From the NCBI RefSeq assembly GCF_024343575.1, contig NZ_RJUA01000130.1, forward strand, positions 2,217-66,216: a stretch of 64,000 nucleotides of DNA, in the 5' to 3' direction. A model generated the notes under the pieces. It did no database searches. It was not told where the DNA came from and saw only the letters and a list, made by a program, of their open reading frames with translations. Made by a program: the position numbers and the translations under genes. Source of the DNA: Lacihabitans sp. LS3-19 (GTDB lineage Bacteria > Bacteroidota > Bacteroidia > Cytophagales > Spirosomataceae). Below, in pieces: positions 44,801-53,084 of the stretch. Positions within the stretch are counted from its first letter, which is position 1; the number at the start of each line of letters is the position of its first letter.

Positions 44801-45391
44801 GTATTCCTTGGCCCATTTTAGCAATACCTCGTTTACTAAATTCTGCTCGGGTATTTCATGGCGTTGTATTTCAATATAATAATCCTCTCCAAATCTATCC
44901 AACCACCATCTAAACTCCTGTTCGCCAGCTTCTTCTCCATTTTTTAGTATCACTTTCGGCACAGATGCACCTATGCAACAAGTGGTGGCTATCAAGCCCT
45001 CTTTGTATTTCTCAATCAAGGCTTTTGTCACACGTGGGTACTTACTATATAGCCCCTCCATAAAGCCCAACGAGCACAATTTCGTAAGATTTTTGTAGCC
45101 TTGAGCATTTTTAGCAAGCAAAAGCTGATGGTATCTAACGTCCTTTTGGTCTTTCGTAAACTGCTTCCTGGTATGGTCTTCCACCACATAAAACTCACAT
45201 CCAACTATAGGCTTTACATTAAATTTGTCAGCAGCAGCCACAAAATCAAACACACCAAACATATTGCCGTGGTCAGTAATAGCCATGGCCGGCATACCAT
45301 CCGCTTCGGCCTTCGCAAAAAGCTTTTTGATGTTCGACGCACCGTCAAGTAAAGAGTATTGGGTATGATTATGTAAGTGAGAAAACTTCAT
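41801..45391 (-). CDS. dnaE: DNA polymerase III subunit alpha
   Basis: The replicative polymerase catalytic subunit, 1196 residues, full length. The N-terminal PHP domain starts with HLHNHTQYSLLDG (residues 5-17). The palm has the catalytic aspartates in PDIDTDF at 419-425, after GPGRGSAAGS. The fingers and tau-binding regions, a helix-hairpin-helix stretch (about 905-960) and an OB fold (about 1010-1100, VGGVISSVQQKQSKNGNPFGIF) follow. No intein. It is opposite to the acyltransferase gene and divergent from rpmI across a 419-base spacer. Confidence 0.98.
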   Translation of the reverse strand: MKFSHLHNHTQYSLLDGASNIKKLFAKAEADGMPAMAITDHGNMFGVFDFVAAADKFNVKPIVGCEFYVVEDHTRKQFTKDQKDVRYHQLLLAKNAQGYKNLTKLCSLGFMEGLYSKYPRVTKALIEKYKEGLIATTCCIGASVPKVILKNGEEAGEQEFRWWLDRFGEDYYIEIQRHEIPEQNLVNEVLLKWAKEYNVKVIASNDSHYVDQTDWVAHDILLCVNTNEKLATPSAKDFADDETMSKKDTRFAFFNDQFYFKNTAEMTSLFADIPQAIDNTNEIVGKIDKLNLKQDIMLPNFPIPDEFKIHADDKLNQWEYLRHLTFEGARKRYGEIITTTQERLDFELFTIKTMGFAGYFLIVMDFIQAGRDLGVMIGPGRGSAAGSVVAYCIGITNIDPIKYNLLFERFLNPDRKSMPDIDTDFDDEGRQKVIDYVVEKYGKNQVAQIITYGTMATKSSIKDVARVMDLPLADANYIAKLIPDKPSYGIDFKKLIHMPMMGPKSLNELGLSPDEQENVKKVRDMYNGNDLTSKVLKQAEKLEGTVRNTGIHAAGIIIAPSDLSDIVPVCTSKDSDLLITQYEGKVIEDAGVIKMDFLGLRNLSIIKEALRMIKENYGHTIDIDYIPLDDEKTYELFQRGETTAIFQFESDGMKKYMKELKPDRFDDLIAMNALYRPGPIAYIPNFIARKHGTEEIKYDLPEVEEYLGETYGITVYQEQVMLLSQKLGNFTKGDADVLRKAMGKKQIEVLNKMKVKFMEGGEANGHDAKILEKIWTDWEAFAQYAFNKSHSTCYAFVAYQTAYLKAHYTSEYMAGVLTSQLGNIDKITFFMEECKTLGLNVLGPDINESNKRFSVNKRKEIRFGLGGIKGTGDAAVDAIIEEREKNGPFADIFDFITRVNLRTVNKKTLESLTYAGAFDCFDDIHRAVYFHEIEGTTFIEKLIRYANKIAEDKASAQNSLFGGMGDTNGFEIQKPKSENIEEWGDIEKLKYEKDVVGFYISGHPLDQFSIEMSLCKPLDQLFEPDNVGREFIVGGVISSVQQKQSKNGNPFGIFKIEDYTSSLEIMLFGKDYVEFSNYLGLGFFVSIRGKIQTKWNREGELEFKPVQVELLNDMKAKRFKEVNVKVDLKEINTKSINSLLDIVSSNPGKFNFKLNVYDTEERYDVAMFSRTMKIDLNKEIQKELIEVVGEENVSFG

Positions 45392-45417
45392 CTATTCTTT
45401 TTATAAGTAGTATTATG

Positions 45418-45445
45418 CAAATATAGCCAATATCTATTTTTTCAA
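45418..45445 (-). promoter_or_regulatory. Candidate promoter of dnaE
   Basis: Minus strand TTG (45443-45445), 17 bases, TATATTTG (45418-45425). The expected start point, at about 45411, leaves a leader of about 20 bases before the dnaE ATG. Confidence 0.5.
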
Positions 45446-45568
45446 AACCCGTAATCCAAAATAAAAAATATTTGGAATTATAGAAGACTAGTCTTCAGGT
45501 TTTTGTAAATGAAGGAAAGAATCGGGATATTGAATTTTGAAAATCAAGACTTGCAACTTGAGGGAATG

Positions 45569-45659
45569 TTCTGGCGGCCTGCTAAAGCACCGGGCTATCC
45601 GTTACAAGTCCTCGCGGCTACGCCAGCTGCGGGCTTTCCACTACTATCCCTGGCCGGAA
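45569..45659. repeat. GC-rich structured intergenic element
   Basis: About 90 bases with over 55% G+C in an otherwise AT-rich spacer. It contains a diverged direct repeat of 21 bases: CGGGCTATCCGTTACAAGTCC at 45591-45611 and CGGGCTTTCCACTACTATCCC at 45630-45650 (15 of 21 identical). Between them CGCGGCT (45613-45619) pairs with AGCTGCG (45625-45631). The ends TTCTGGC and GCCGGAA form an imperfect inverted repeat. Similar 'CGGGCT(A/T)TCC ... ATCCC' elements recur in Bacteroidota genomes to my recollection; I know no assigned function. The open frame across it (45509-45859) is probably spurious. The rest of the spacer (45392-45810) holds the dnaE and rpmI promoters. Confidence 0.6.
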
Positions 45660-45736
45660 AAAGGAAATCATTACTTTACAATCAACTTACTGGTCATAAT
45701 TTTCTCGAAATTTTATTCATATTTTCCATCTCAATA

Positions 45737-45767
45737 TTTGATTTCATGAATATTTTTCGTACTTTTG
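45737..45767 (+). promoter_or_regulatory. Consensus promoter of rpmI-rplT
   Basis: TTTG (45737-45740), exactly 19 bases, TACTTTTG (45760-45767): a perfect Bacteroidota consensus. The expected start point is near 45774, so the leader before the rpmI ATG at 45811 is about 37 bases. Confidence 0.65.
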
Positions 45768-45810
45768 CGACCCAAATTTACTTTTTCAAACACTTAATCT
45801 GTTTTGTACA

Positions 45811-46002
45811 ATGCCTAAGCAAAAAACAAATTCAGGAGCGAAAAAAAGGTTCAAATTGACTGGAACTGGAAAAATCAAGCGTAAGCATGCTTTCCACAGT
45901 CACATTTTAACCAAAAAATCGACGAAACGTAAGAGAGTTCTTGCATCGTCAACGCTCGTAAGCCCTTCTGACGAAGGTCGTATCAAATCATTGTTGGCTT
46001 AA
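45811..46002 (+). CDS. rpmI: 50S ribosomal protein L35
   Basis: A 63-residue, strongly basic protein of the large ribosomal subunit. It has the L35 pattern: [37 protein letters not shown] is characteristic, and the C-terminal GRIKSLLA fits. It is encoded before rplT with a 92-base spacer; the usual partner infC is absent upstream, so the promoter at 45737 serves the pair. Confidence 0.97.
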   Translation: MPKQKTNSGAKKRFKLTGTGKIKRKHAFHSHILTKKSTKRKRVLASSTLVSPSDEGRIKSLLA

Positions 46003-46094
46003 TTGTCTAACAAATTGGTTCAATTGTTTCACCCGATCAAAGGCCTTAAAGTTTCCTCGAAAAGGAACGCCTGAAGTCAAAAAACTAAAAAATT

Positions 46095-46439
46095 ATGCCA
46101 CGTAGTGTCAATCATGTTGCCTCGAGAGCGAGACGCAAAAAAGTGCTGAAATTAGCCAAAGGCTATTACGGCAGAAGAAAAAACGTTTGGACGGTTGCTA
46201 AAAACGCCGTTGAAAAAGGTTTAGTTTACGCCTATATTGGTCGTAAACAAAAGAAAAGAAGTTTCCGTAGCTTATGGATCGTAAGAATCAACGCGGGTGT
46301 TAGACCATTCGGTTTATCTTACTCAGTGTTTATTAATAAACTACAAAAAGCAGGCATCGAACTTAATCGTAAAGTGTTAGCTGATTTAGCTTTGAATCAT
46401 CCAGATGCTTTCAAAGCAATCGTTGAGAAAGTAAAATAA
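46095..46439 (+). CDS. rplT: 50S ribosomal protein L20
   Basis: A 114-residue 23S-rRNA-binding protein needed early in 50S assembly and, in other bacteria, an autoregulator of the infC-rpmI-rplT operon. The N-terminus [30 protein letters not shown] and [14 protein letters not shown] are diagnostic. Terminator 20 bases downstream. Confidence 0.98.
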   Translation: MPRSVNHVASRARRKKVLKLAKGYYGRRKNVWTVAKNAVEKGLVYAYIGRKQKKRSFRSLWIVRINAGVRPFGLSYSVFINKLQKAGIELNRKVLADLALNHPDAFKAIVEKVK

Positions 46440-46460
46440 TAAAATTAGCATTTTATTAAC

Positions 46461-46492
46461 AAAAAAAAGACGTCAATAGGCGTCTTTTTTTG
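46461..46492 (+). terminator. Rho-independent terminator after rplT
   Basis: Stem AAAAAAGACG (46463-46472) with CGTCTTTTTT (46481-46490), loop of 8, T-rich tail. Confidence 0.85.
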
Positions 46493-46576
46493 TTACCTTT
46501 TGATAAAATTATTGTCAAAATGAGGAATTATAAGGGATAGTTCATAATTTTAATTTTAAAATAAACAATAAAAAAA

Positions 46577-47173
46577 ATGTTAGAAGTATTGCAAGGACTT
46601 ATTCAACAAGCTGGACAATCAGCTGTTGTTCAAAATAATGAGGTGCCTAATGAGCACAACGAAGGTGTAATGGGAGAGGTTATGCAAGGCCTTTTAGGTG
46701 GATTGACCAACCATGCAAATTCACAAGGTGGTGTTGGAAGTTTATTAGGACTTTTAGGTGGTGGCAATAGCCAAGCTGGAGGAAGTAGCCTTTTGAGCAA
46801 TCCTATTGTAGCTTCAATAGCTCAAAATGTAATGGGAAATATCATGTCAAAATTTGGTTTGTCGAGCTCAGCTGCTTCAGGAGTTGTAGGTAATATGCTT
46901 CCTCAAGTTCTTGGTGGATTGATAAACAAAACCAATGACCCAAATGATAGCTCGATTGACATGGGAAGCATCATGGGTGTATTGTCAGGTGGTAAAACCC
47001 AAGGAATAGATTTCTCAAATATCCTTAGCCAAGGCATGGGTGCAATGGCCGATGGTAAATTAGATATGAACGATCTTATCAACATCGCTACAGGATCTTC
47101 TAACCAAAACCAAAGCTCAGGCGGAGGTGGTATAATGGGAAGTATTTTGGGTGGATTGTTTGGAAAGAAGTAA
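46577..47173 (+). CDS. DUF937-family protein
   Basis: A 198-residue Gly/Ser/Asn-rich protein of the DUF937 (YidB-like) family: helix MLEVLQGLIQQAGQSAVV, GLLGGLTNH, SNPIVASIAQNVMGNIMSKFGL and ending GSILGGLFGKK. There is no signal peptide. The function is not known; the long glycine stretches suggest flexible linkers between amphipathic helices. Single gene, ended by a strong terminator. Confidence 0.85.
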   Translation: MLEVLQGLIQQAGQSAVVQNNEVPNEHNEGVMGEVMQGLLGGLTNHANSQGGVGSLLGLLGGGNSQAGGSSLLSNPIVASIAQNVMGNIMSKFGLSSSAASGVVGNMLPQVLGGLINKTNDPNDSSIDMGSIMGVLSGGKTQGIDFSNILSQGMGAMADGKLDMNDLINIATGSSNQNQSSGGGGIMGSILGGLFGKK

Positions 47174-47192
47174 TTTTGAAAGACCATATTAG

Positions 47193-47224
47193 AAAGCGTA
47201 GATATTATTCTACGCTTTTTTTTT
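47193..47224 (+). terminator. Rho-independent terminator after the DUF937 gene
   Basis: Stem AAAGCGTAGA (47193-47202) with TCTACGCTTT (47209-47218), loop of 6, T run to 47224. Confidence 0.9.
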
Positions 47225-47255
47225 ATATTTTTGCAAACGGATTTTTAATAGATAC

Positions 47256-50189
47256 ATGAAAATTACTCAATTTTTAATTTTAACATTGTTTCTAAGTTTT
47301 AGACTTTCGGCACAAATCATTGTGTCGCATCCGCTAAACAATGCCGTTTATCAAAGGAATAGCTCAAGTCAAGCCAATCTTTTTATTAGCGGAACTTATA
47401 ATCAGGCTGTTGCAACTTCAGTTCAGGCTCAACTAATTAATGCAAATACTAGTATTGTAGTTCCAGGTTTTGATTGGACTATAATAACCTCAAATCCTTC
47501 AAGAGGCGTTTTTCAAGGTCAATTAAATAATGTGCCAGCAGGTTGGTATGTTTTGAATTTAAGGGTAATGAAAAGTGGAAGTGTGTTATCCACAACAACT
47601 GTTAGTCATGTTGGAATAGGTGACGTATTTATGATTGCTGGGCAGTCTAATGCCCAAGGGTATATAGATTTACATTATGTTGGGGCTACTTCACCTAAAG
47701 TTGTTACTCACGACAATGGTAAATATTGCAGCTCAGGAGAATTGCCTTTTCCCAATATTTCTCAATTATTGGGTGCTACAAAACCAAGTATCAACGGAAG
47801 AGATGCTTGGTGTTATGGTAAACTTGGTGATAATATTGTAGCAACAACAGGTTATCCAGTGGCGTTTTTTAATGCAGGTGCTTCTGGGGCAAGTGTTTAC
47901 AATTGGAAGCAAACTGCGGATGGTGCAGTAACTATTCATGCACTTACAAATCAGCCGTTTTGTTCCTTAGGAGAAGAAAATACAGATAATCCAAATTTTG
48001 TTAGTGGGAATTCTAGCACATATGCAAGTATTAATCCCTATTTTGCATTTAAGAAAGGATTAAATTATTATAACTCAATGTTTGGTGCGAGATCAGTGCT
48101 TTGGCATCAAGGAGAATCAGATACTCAATTAGGCACAACAACTATAGATTATCAAAATAATTTAAATTATATTATCACAAATTCAAGGGCACAATTTGCT
48201 AGTGGATTGCCTTGGGTGATTTCAAGAGTTTCCTATTTTTTAAATAATTCAACAAGTTCAGCTGTTATTGCTGGTCAAAATAATGTTATTAATCCTAGCA
48301 ATCAAATTTTTGCTGGACCAGAAACTGATGCAATTAATAATGTAACTATTCCTGGTATAAGAGATGTGGCAGATGTTCACTTTTGGGGTGTGGCTGGTAT
48401 GACAGCATTAGCAAATGCTTGGTCCAATCATTTAAATGCATCATTTTTTTCATCATCGACCCCTATTATTGCTAATTCTCCACCTATTATATCAACTACA
48501 TTAGTTAATTCAGCCCAAATATCGTTAAGTGTGCCTGGCGGATATAGCAATTATAAGTGGATTAGGACTGACTTGTCAGGTAATAATAATTATGAAAATG
48601 CCTCTGAAGGAACTTCAAGTTCAATAACGAAATCTACGGGAACATATAGGTGCTGGGTTACCAATTCACTTGGTAATTTTCAAATAAGTTCTGCAGTAAA
48701 TGTTGATCAATTACTAGGATTAACTTACAATGGTACTTCATGTTCGGCCAATGCATATTTAACGGATTTGAAATTTTCATCCGCAACCAATGGTTTAGGG
48801 CCAATAGAAGTTAACAAAACCAACGGTGGGAGTGGAGACGGCGACGGAGTTGGTATAGTTCTAAAGACTGTGAGTTATCCAAAAGGATTGGGCGTAGCTC
48901 CCAATTCTGAAATAGTTTATAATATTCCTTCTGGTCAGTATTATAAGTTTAGGTCATTTATCGGCATTGGCGATGATGTTTCTACAACTTGTAACAATAC
49001 TGGAGGCGTGATTTTCAAAGTTTATGGAGACCAAACTTTGTTGTATACTAGTCCAACGATATACCGAAATACTGCATTGCAAGAGGTCAATGTAAATATT
49101 TTTACTTACAGCTCGATAAAACTTGTGGTAGAGCAAGTAGGTGCAAATGCAACTTGTAATAGAGCCGTTTGGGCTGATGCTCGAATTCTGTGTTCTTTGG
49201 GAGATACAGAAGATCCAACACCTCCGACCAATTTAGTAACTACAAGCATCTTGACAAAGTGTATTTCCTATTCATGGACTCATGCAACTGACAATCAGGC
49301 AGTGGTGGGATATTATATTTATAAAAACGGAATAGTAGTCGACACTATTCCAGGCACTCAAAACACTTATACACTTTCGGGGAATAACCCAGGAGATAAT
49401 ATAACTTTTGGAGTTAAAGCTTTTGATGTTGTTAATAATGTTTCTACGTTAACAACTTTAGATTCAAGTACAGTAATTTTCGCAATTGAATATTTAGGAG
49501 GAGTGGAGGTATTCGATTACCCTTTTTGTGTATCAAGGTCCTATTTACCCTCTTTGGTACGTCCATTAGGAGGCGTATTTTCTTTATTGCCAGGGCCAGT
49601 TGCCACAATTGGGGCAAACACTGGAGAGTTTTATTCCGACATTGTTGATAATTTTAATCTTAATTATTCTTATGGTACAGGTAATCCTTCATGTTTTGAA
49701 AGTAAAAACTTTGTTTTAGGAACGACTGCTCCGCCAACAATCACACCAACTGTTACCGTAAACAAAAGTATAATAAACTTAGACTCAATCGTAACTTTTA
49801 CATCTTCTCCTGCTTGTGATGGTACTTCTTCTTTGGTATGGAGTTTTACAAATTCAACTAGTCAAGTAATACAGTACAGTCCAACAGCCACTGGTGTTTA
49901 TTATGCTAGTTGTAAAAAAGACCAATGTTATGTTTTTTCCAATAACGTAACAGTAAAAGTTCTTCCCAATTGTACCAATGGATTAGTTTTGGCTCCAACA
50001 GTAGATAATTTGACGAGTAACATTAATCCCTTGAAATTTAATAGTAGCAGCACCATAAATGCTACAAATACCATTGTGCCGAGCAATAATATCCAATACA
50101 ATGCTGCCAATTCGATTATTTTAAGTCCAGGATTTAAAGTCGATTCTGGCGTAATATTTTCTGCTAAAATTCAAAATTGTCCTAATTGA
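47256..50189 (+). CDS. Secreted SASA-domain esterase with NPCBM/FN3 domains and a C-terminal sorting module
   Basis: A 977-residue exported protein: signal peptide 1-20, a beta domain (about 25-120), a SASA/sialate O-acetylesterase-like domain (about 123-395) with the oxyanion/Ser motif GQSNAQG at 129-135, HQGES at 284-288 and a catalytic His in DVHFWG. A beta domain of the NPCBM type follows (about 505-645: PKGLGVAPNSEIVYN, VWADARILC), then an FN3 domain (about 655-730) and Ig-like segments. The end (about 905-977) is the same module as in the M12B protease. It probably deacetylates a polysaccharide outside the cell. TATTTTTG at 47226-47233 may be its -7 box. Confidence 0.85.
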   Translation: MKITQFLILTLFLSFRLSAQIIVSHPLNNAVYQRNSSSQANLFISGTYNQAVATSVQAQLINANTSIVVPGFDWTIITSNPSRGVFQGQLNNVPAGWYVLNLRVMKSGSVLSTTTVSHVGIGDVFMIAGQSNAQGYIDLHYVGATSPKVVTHDNGKYCSSGELPFPNISQLLGATKPSINGRDAWCYGKLGDNIVATTGYPVAFFNAGASGASVYNWKQTADGAVTIHALTNQPFCSLGEENTDNPNFVSGNSSTYASINPYFAFKKGLNYYNSMFGARSVLWHQGESDTQLGTTTIDYQNNLNYIITNSRAQFASGLPWVISRVSYFLNNSTSSAVIAGQNNVINPSNQIFAGPETDAINNVTIPGIRDVADVHFWGVAGMTALANAWSNHLNASFFSSSTPIIANSPPIISTTLVNSAQISLSVPGGYSNYKWIRTDLSGNNNYENASEGTSSSITKSTGTYRCWVTNSLGNFQISSAVNVDQLLGLTYNGTSCSANAYLTDLKFSSATNGLGPIEVNKTNGGSGDGDGVGIVLKTVSYPKGLGVAPNSEIVYNIPSGQYYKFRSFIGIGDDVSTTCNNTGGVIFKVYGDQTLLYTSPTIYRNTALQEVNVNIFTYSSIKLVVEQVGANATCNRAVWADARILCSLGDTEDPTPPTNLVTTSILTKCISYSWTHATDNQAVVGYYIYKNGIVVDTIPGTQNTYTLSGNNPGDNITFGVKAFDVVNNVSTLTTLDSSTVIFAIEYLGGVEVFDYPFCVSRSYLPSLVRPLGGVFSLLPGPVATIGANTGEFYSDIVDNFNLNYSYGTGNPSCFESKNFVLGTTAPPTITPTVTVNKSIINLDSIVTFTSSPACDGTSSLVWSFTNSTSQVIQYSPTATGVYYASCKKDQCYVFSNNVTVKVLPNCTNGLVLAPTVDNLTSNINPLKFNSSSTINATNTIVPSNNIQYNAANSIILSPGFKVDSGVIFSAKIQNCPN

Positions 50190-50199
50190 CATGAGCTTC

Positions 50200-50214
50200 G
50201 TGACAATTTGTCAC
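50200..50214. promoter_or_regulatory. Inverted repeat upstream of dnaK
   Basis: GTGACAA (50200-50206), one base, TTGTCAC (50208-50214): a perfect 7-base-pair palindrome centred at about 55 bases before the expected dnaK start point and 93 before the ATG. It has the form of an operator or activator site (TGACA-type half-sites). It could also be a terminator for the esterase gene, but it has only a weak A-rich tail. Confidence 0.5.
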
Positions 50215-50236
50215 TAAAAAAGGCCAAAAAATTGCT

Positions 50237-50252
50237 TGGCATATTCATTGTT
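50237..50252 (+). promoter_or_regulatory. Candidate sigma-54 promoter of dnaK
   Basis: TGGCATA (50237-50243), then TTCA, then TTGTT (50248-50252). Against TGGCAYR-N4-TTGCW the only mismatch is T for C at -12. GG and GT are 12 bases apart, as required. The expected start point is near 50263, 37 bases before the ATG. Confidence 0.5.
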
Positions 50253-50299
50253 ATTTCCATTGTGTACATATTTTTAATTAAATACACTGACAGTATATC

Positions 50300-52204
50300 A
50301 TGGGAAAAATTATTGGAATAGATTTAGGAACTACCAACTCTTGTGTTGCCGTAATGGAGGGAAATGAACCGGTAGTAATAGCCAATAGTGAGGGAGCTAG
50401 AACCACCCCTTCTATTGTAGCCTTTTTGGATAACGGCGAAAAGAAGGTAGGAGCTCCAGCAAAAAGACAAGCAATTACCAATCCTAAAAACACTATCGCT
50501 TCGGTGAAGCGTTTTATGGGTAAAAAATATACAGATGTAGGTAGTGAGCTTAAAACTATTGCCTACGACGTAGAAAAAGGTGCGAATGATACGCCTAGAG
50601 TAAAAATAGGAGATCGTCAATACACACCGCAAGAGATTTCAGCTTTCATTCTTCAAAAAATGAAATCAACAGCTGAAGATTATTTAGGACAAACAGTTAC
50701 AGAAGCTGTTATTACGGTTCCAGCTTATTTTAACGATGCTGAACGTCAAGCCACAAAAGAGGCTGGAATAATTGCTGGATTGGATGTGAAAAGAATCATC
50801 AACGAGCCTACAGCTGCGGCTTTGGCTTATGGTCTTGACAAACAAGGCAAAGACATGACCGTTGTAGTGTTTGACTTAGGTGGTGGTACTTTTGACGTTT
50901 CTATCTTGGATCTTGGAGATGGCGTTTTCGAAGTAAAATCAACAGATGGTGATACACACTTAGGTGGAGATGACTTTGACCAAGTAATCATTGAGTGGTT
51001 AGCTGCGGAATTCAAAGCTGACGAAGGTGTTGACTTGATGCACGACGCCATGGCACTTCAAAGATTAAAAGAAGCGGCTGAAAGAGCTAAAGTTGAGCTT
51101 TCAAGTTCTACTCAAGCAGAAATCAACTTGCCGTATATCTTCCCTGTCGACGGTGTGCCTAAGCACTTAGTAAGATCATTGACAAGAGCGAAGTTTGAGC
51201 AATTGGCTGATTCTCTTTTCAAAAGAATGATGGAGCCTTGTAAGAGAGCAATCAAAAATGCAGGTATATCTAATAGCCAAATTTCAGAAGTGATTTTGGT
51301 GGGTGGATCTACTCGTATACCTAAAGTTCAGGAGGAAGTTGAGGCTTTCTTCGGTAAAAAACCATCTAAAGGAGTAAACCCTGACGAAGCTGTGGCTATC
51401 GGAGCGGCTATCCAAGGCGGCGTACTTACTGGTGAAGTAAAAGACATCTTATTGCTTGACGTTATTCCTCTTTCATTAGGAATCGAAACTATGGGTGGTG
51501 TATTCACTAAAATGATTGATTCGAATACAACGATTCCTACCAATAAAGTGGAGGTTTTCTCTACAGCTGCTGATAATCAGCCTTCGGTTGAGTTGCACGT
51601 ATTGCAAGGTGAAAGACCAATGGCCAATCAAAACCGTACATTAGGTAGATTCCACTTAGATGGTATTCCACCAGCAATGAGAGGTGTGCCTCAAATCGAA
51701 GTGGCTTTTGACGTAGATGCTAACGGTATTTTGCACGTAACTGCGAAAGACAAAGGAACTGGAAAAGAGCAAAAAATTAGAATTGAGGCTTCAAGCGGAC
51801 TTTCAGATGCTGATATTCAGAGAATGAGAGACGAAGCTAAAGCTAACGAAGAAGCAGATAAAAAAGAAAAAGAAACAGTAGAGAAAGTAAATGCTGCTGA
51901 CTCGATGATTTTCCAAACGGAGAAACAATTGAAAGAGTTTGGAGATAAGCTTTCAGAAGGCAATAAAACGGCTATCGAAGGTGCTTTGGCAGAACTAAGA
52001 GCTGCACATGGTACCAAAGATTTGGCTGCGATAGATGCTACCATGGAAAAAATAAATGCTGCATGGCAAGCCGCTAGTCAGGAGATATATAATGCTCAAC
52101 AAGCTGCTGGTGGTGAAGCTGGTCCTGACGCAACTGCTGGTGCTCCAGCGTCGGAAGGTGCAGACGAAGGTGTTACTGATGTGAATTTTGAAGAAGTAAA
52201 ATAA
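50300..52204 (+). CDS. dnaK: Molecular chaperone DnaK (Hsp70)
   Basis: DnaK binds exposed hydrophobic segments in an ATP cycle with DnaJ and GrpE and supplies ClpB with substrates. The 634 residues are full length: ATPase domain (1-380) with GIDLGTTNS at 4-12, [20 protein letters not shown] and [13 protein letters not shown]; the substrate-binding beta domain (about 390-500); and an alpha-helical lid with an acidic end [16 protein letters not shown]. grpE and dnaJ are not adjacent. Regulation is likely through the upstream palindrome and sigma-54-like site. Confidence 0.99.
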   Translation: MGKIIGIDLGTTNSCVAVMEGNEPVVIANSEGARTTPSIVAFLDNGEKKVGAPAKRQAITNPKNTIASVKRFMGKKYTDVGSELKTIAYDVEKGANDTPRVKIGDRQYTPQEISAFILQKMKSTAEDYLGQTVTEAVITVPAYFNDAERQATKEAGIIAGLDVKRIINEPTAAALAYGLDKQGKDMTVVVFDLGGGTFDVSILDLGDGVFEVKSTDGDTHLGGDDFDQVIIEWLAAEFKADEGVDLMHDAMALQRLKEAAERAKVELSSSTQAEINLPYIFPVDGVPKHLVRSLTRAKFEQLADSLFKRMMEPCKRAIKNAGISNSQISEVILVGGSTRIPKVQEEVEAFFGKKPSKGVNPDEAVAIGAAIQGGVLTGEVKDILLLDVIPLSLGIETMGGVFTKMIDSNTTIPTNKVEVFSTAADNQPSVELHVLQGERPMANQNRTLGRFHLDGIPPAMRGVPQIEVAFDVDANGILHVTAKDKGTGKEQKIRIEASSGLSDADIQRMRDEAKANEEADKKEKETVEKVNAADSMIFQTEKQLKEFGDKLSEGNKTAIEGALAELRAAHGTKDLAAIDATMEKINAAWQAASQEIYNAQQAAGGEAGPDATAGAPASEGADEGVTDVNFEEVK

Positions 52205-52228
52205 TTCGGAATTTCGGTTTATAGTTTG

Positions 52229-52260
52229 AAAGTCTGGGAGAAATCTCAGACTTTTTTTTT
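52229..52260 (+). terminator. Rho-independent terminator after dnaK
   Basis: Stem AAAGTCTG (52229-52236) with CAGACTTT (52247-52254), loop of 10 with further partial pairing, and nine T. It lies 24 bases past the stop. Confidence 0.9.
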
Positions 52261-52369
52261 ACAACCTTTTTTCAAAACTTTTCGTATATAGAATAGTTAT
52301 ATAATTGTAGATTATAATTTTTAGAGAATTTATATAGGATTTATTTTTAAGATGTATGGGTTTAAGGAC

Positions 52370-52397
52370 AAAAGCACCTCCGTTTGGAAGTGCTTTT
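52370..52397. terminator. Second terminator, facing folE
   Basis: Stem AAAAGCACCTCC (52370-52381) with GGAAGTGCTTTT (52386-52397), one internal mismatch, GTTT loop. It ends in T-rich sequence on both strands and lies 33 bases past the folE stop (minus strand). Confidence 0.75.
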
Positions 52398-52429
52398 TCT
52401 TTAAATATAAAAATGTAAAATTCTATATA

Positions 52430-53080
52430 TTAGTTCTTTAATCTAACCATCGAAAGGAATTCCTCTCTTTTTGCTAAGTCATCAAAAGCACCCATAAAAA
52501 ATGAAGTGACGGTAGAACTGCTTTGGTCGGCAATTCCTCTTGAAGAAACACAAAAATGATCTGCATCAACTACCACGGCTATATCATCAGTACTTAAGGC
52601 TTTTTTCAAAGCATTTCCGATTTGCATCGTCATTCTCTCCTGCACCTGGGGTCTTCTTGCATAGAAATTAACAATTCTATGAAGTTTAGACAAGCCTATT
52701 ACATTTCCAGACGAAATATAACCAATGTGAACTTTGCCAACTATTGGCACAAAATGGTGCTCACAATTAGAATAGAAACTAATGTCTCTTTCTACCAATA
52801 TTTCACCGTATTTGTAAGAATTGTCAAAAAGTGTAATTGAAGGTTCGTTATCAGGATTTAAACCTGAAAACAATTCTTTTACATACATTTTAGCTACTCT
52901 ATTAGGTGTTCCTTTTAAACTTTCATCGTTAAGGTCTAAGCCTAAGGTGTGCATTATTTTATTAAAATGCTCCGCTATTATTTCAATTTTTTCTTGATCA
53001 GAAAGAAAAAACGCATCCTCTCTTAGCGGCGTAGCAATGTTTGTCATAACATGATCATCGCCCATCTCATGGTCGGTCAT
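52430..53080 (-). CDS. folE: GTP cyclohydrolase I
   Basis: FolE turns GTP into dihydroneopterin triphosphate, the entry to folate, tetrahydrobiopterin and queuosine. The zinc- and substrate-binding features are present: SNCEHHFVPIVGKVHIGYI (Cys and His), GLSKLHRIVNFYARRPQVQE and DHFCVSSRGI (Cys). I chose the ATG at 53080 (MTDHEMGDDHV, 216 residues), just 4 bases after the PTPS stop; ATGs at 53104 and 53122 give 224 and 230 residues but overlap the PTPS gene. The two genes form an operon. Confidence 0.95.
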   Translation of the reverse strand: MTDHEMGDDHVMTNIATPLREDAFFLSDQEKIEIIAEHFNKIMHTLGLDLNDESLKGTPNRVAKMYVKELFSGLNPDNEPSITLFDNSYKYGEILVERDISFYSNCEHHFVPIVGKVHIGYISSGNVIGLSKLHRIVNFYARRPQVQERMTMQIGNALKKALSTDDIAVVVDADHFCVSSRGIADQSSSTVTSFFMGAFDDLAKREEFLSMVRLKN

Positions 53081-53084
53081 TGTA

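Noticed and set aside
42000-45300. Several plus-strand open frames opposite dnaE
   Set aside because: They are shadows of the polymerase gene, whose full-length frame and motifs are certain.
41801-45391. An intein or insertion in DnaE because of its 1196 residues
   Set aside because: The PHP, palm, HhH and OB blocks follow in normal order with no extra Hint-like block; the length is usual for the phylum.
45509-45859. A 116-residue open frame before rpmI
   Set aside because: It runs through the GC-rich element and a promoter into the rpmI start, and its composition shifts twice. No family resemblance; taken as chance.
46003-46094. A riboswitch or leader between rpmI and rplT
   Set aside because: Only short AAGG/CCTT pairs are visible (for example AAGGCCTT near 46040), too weak to call a structured RNA.
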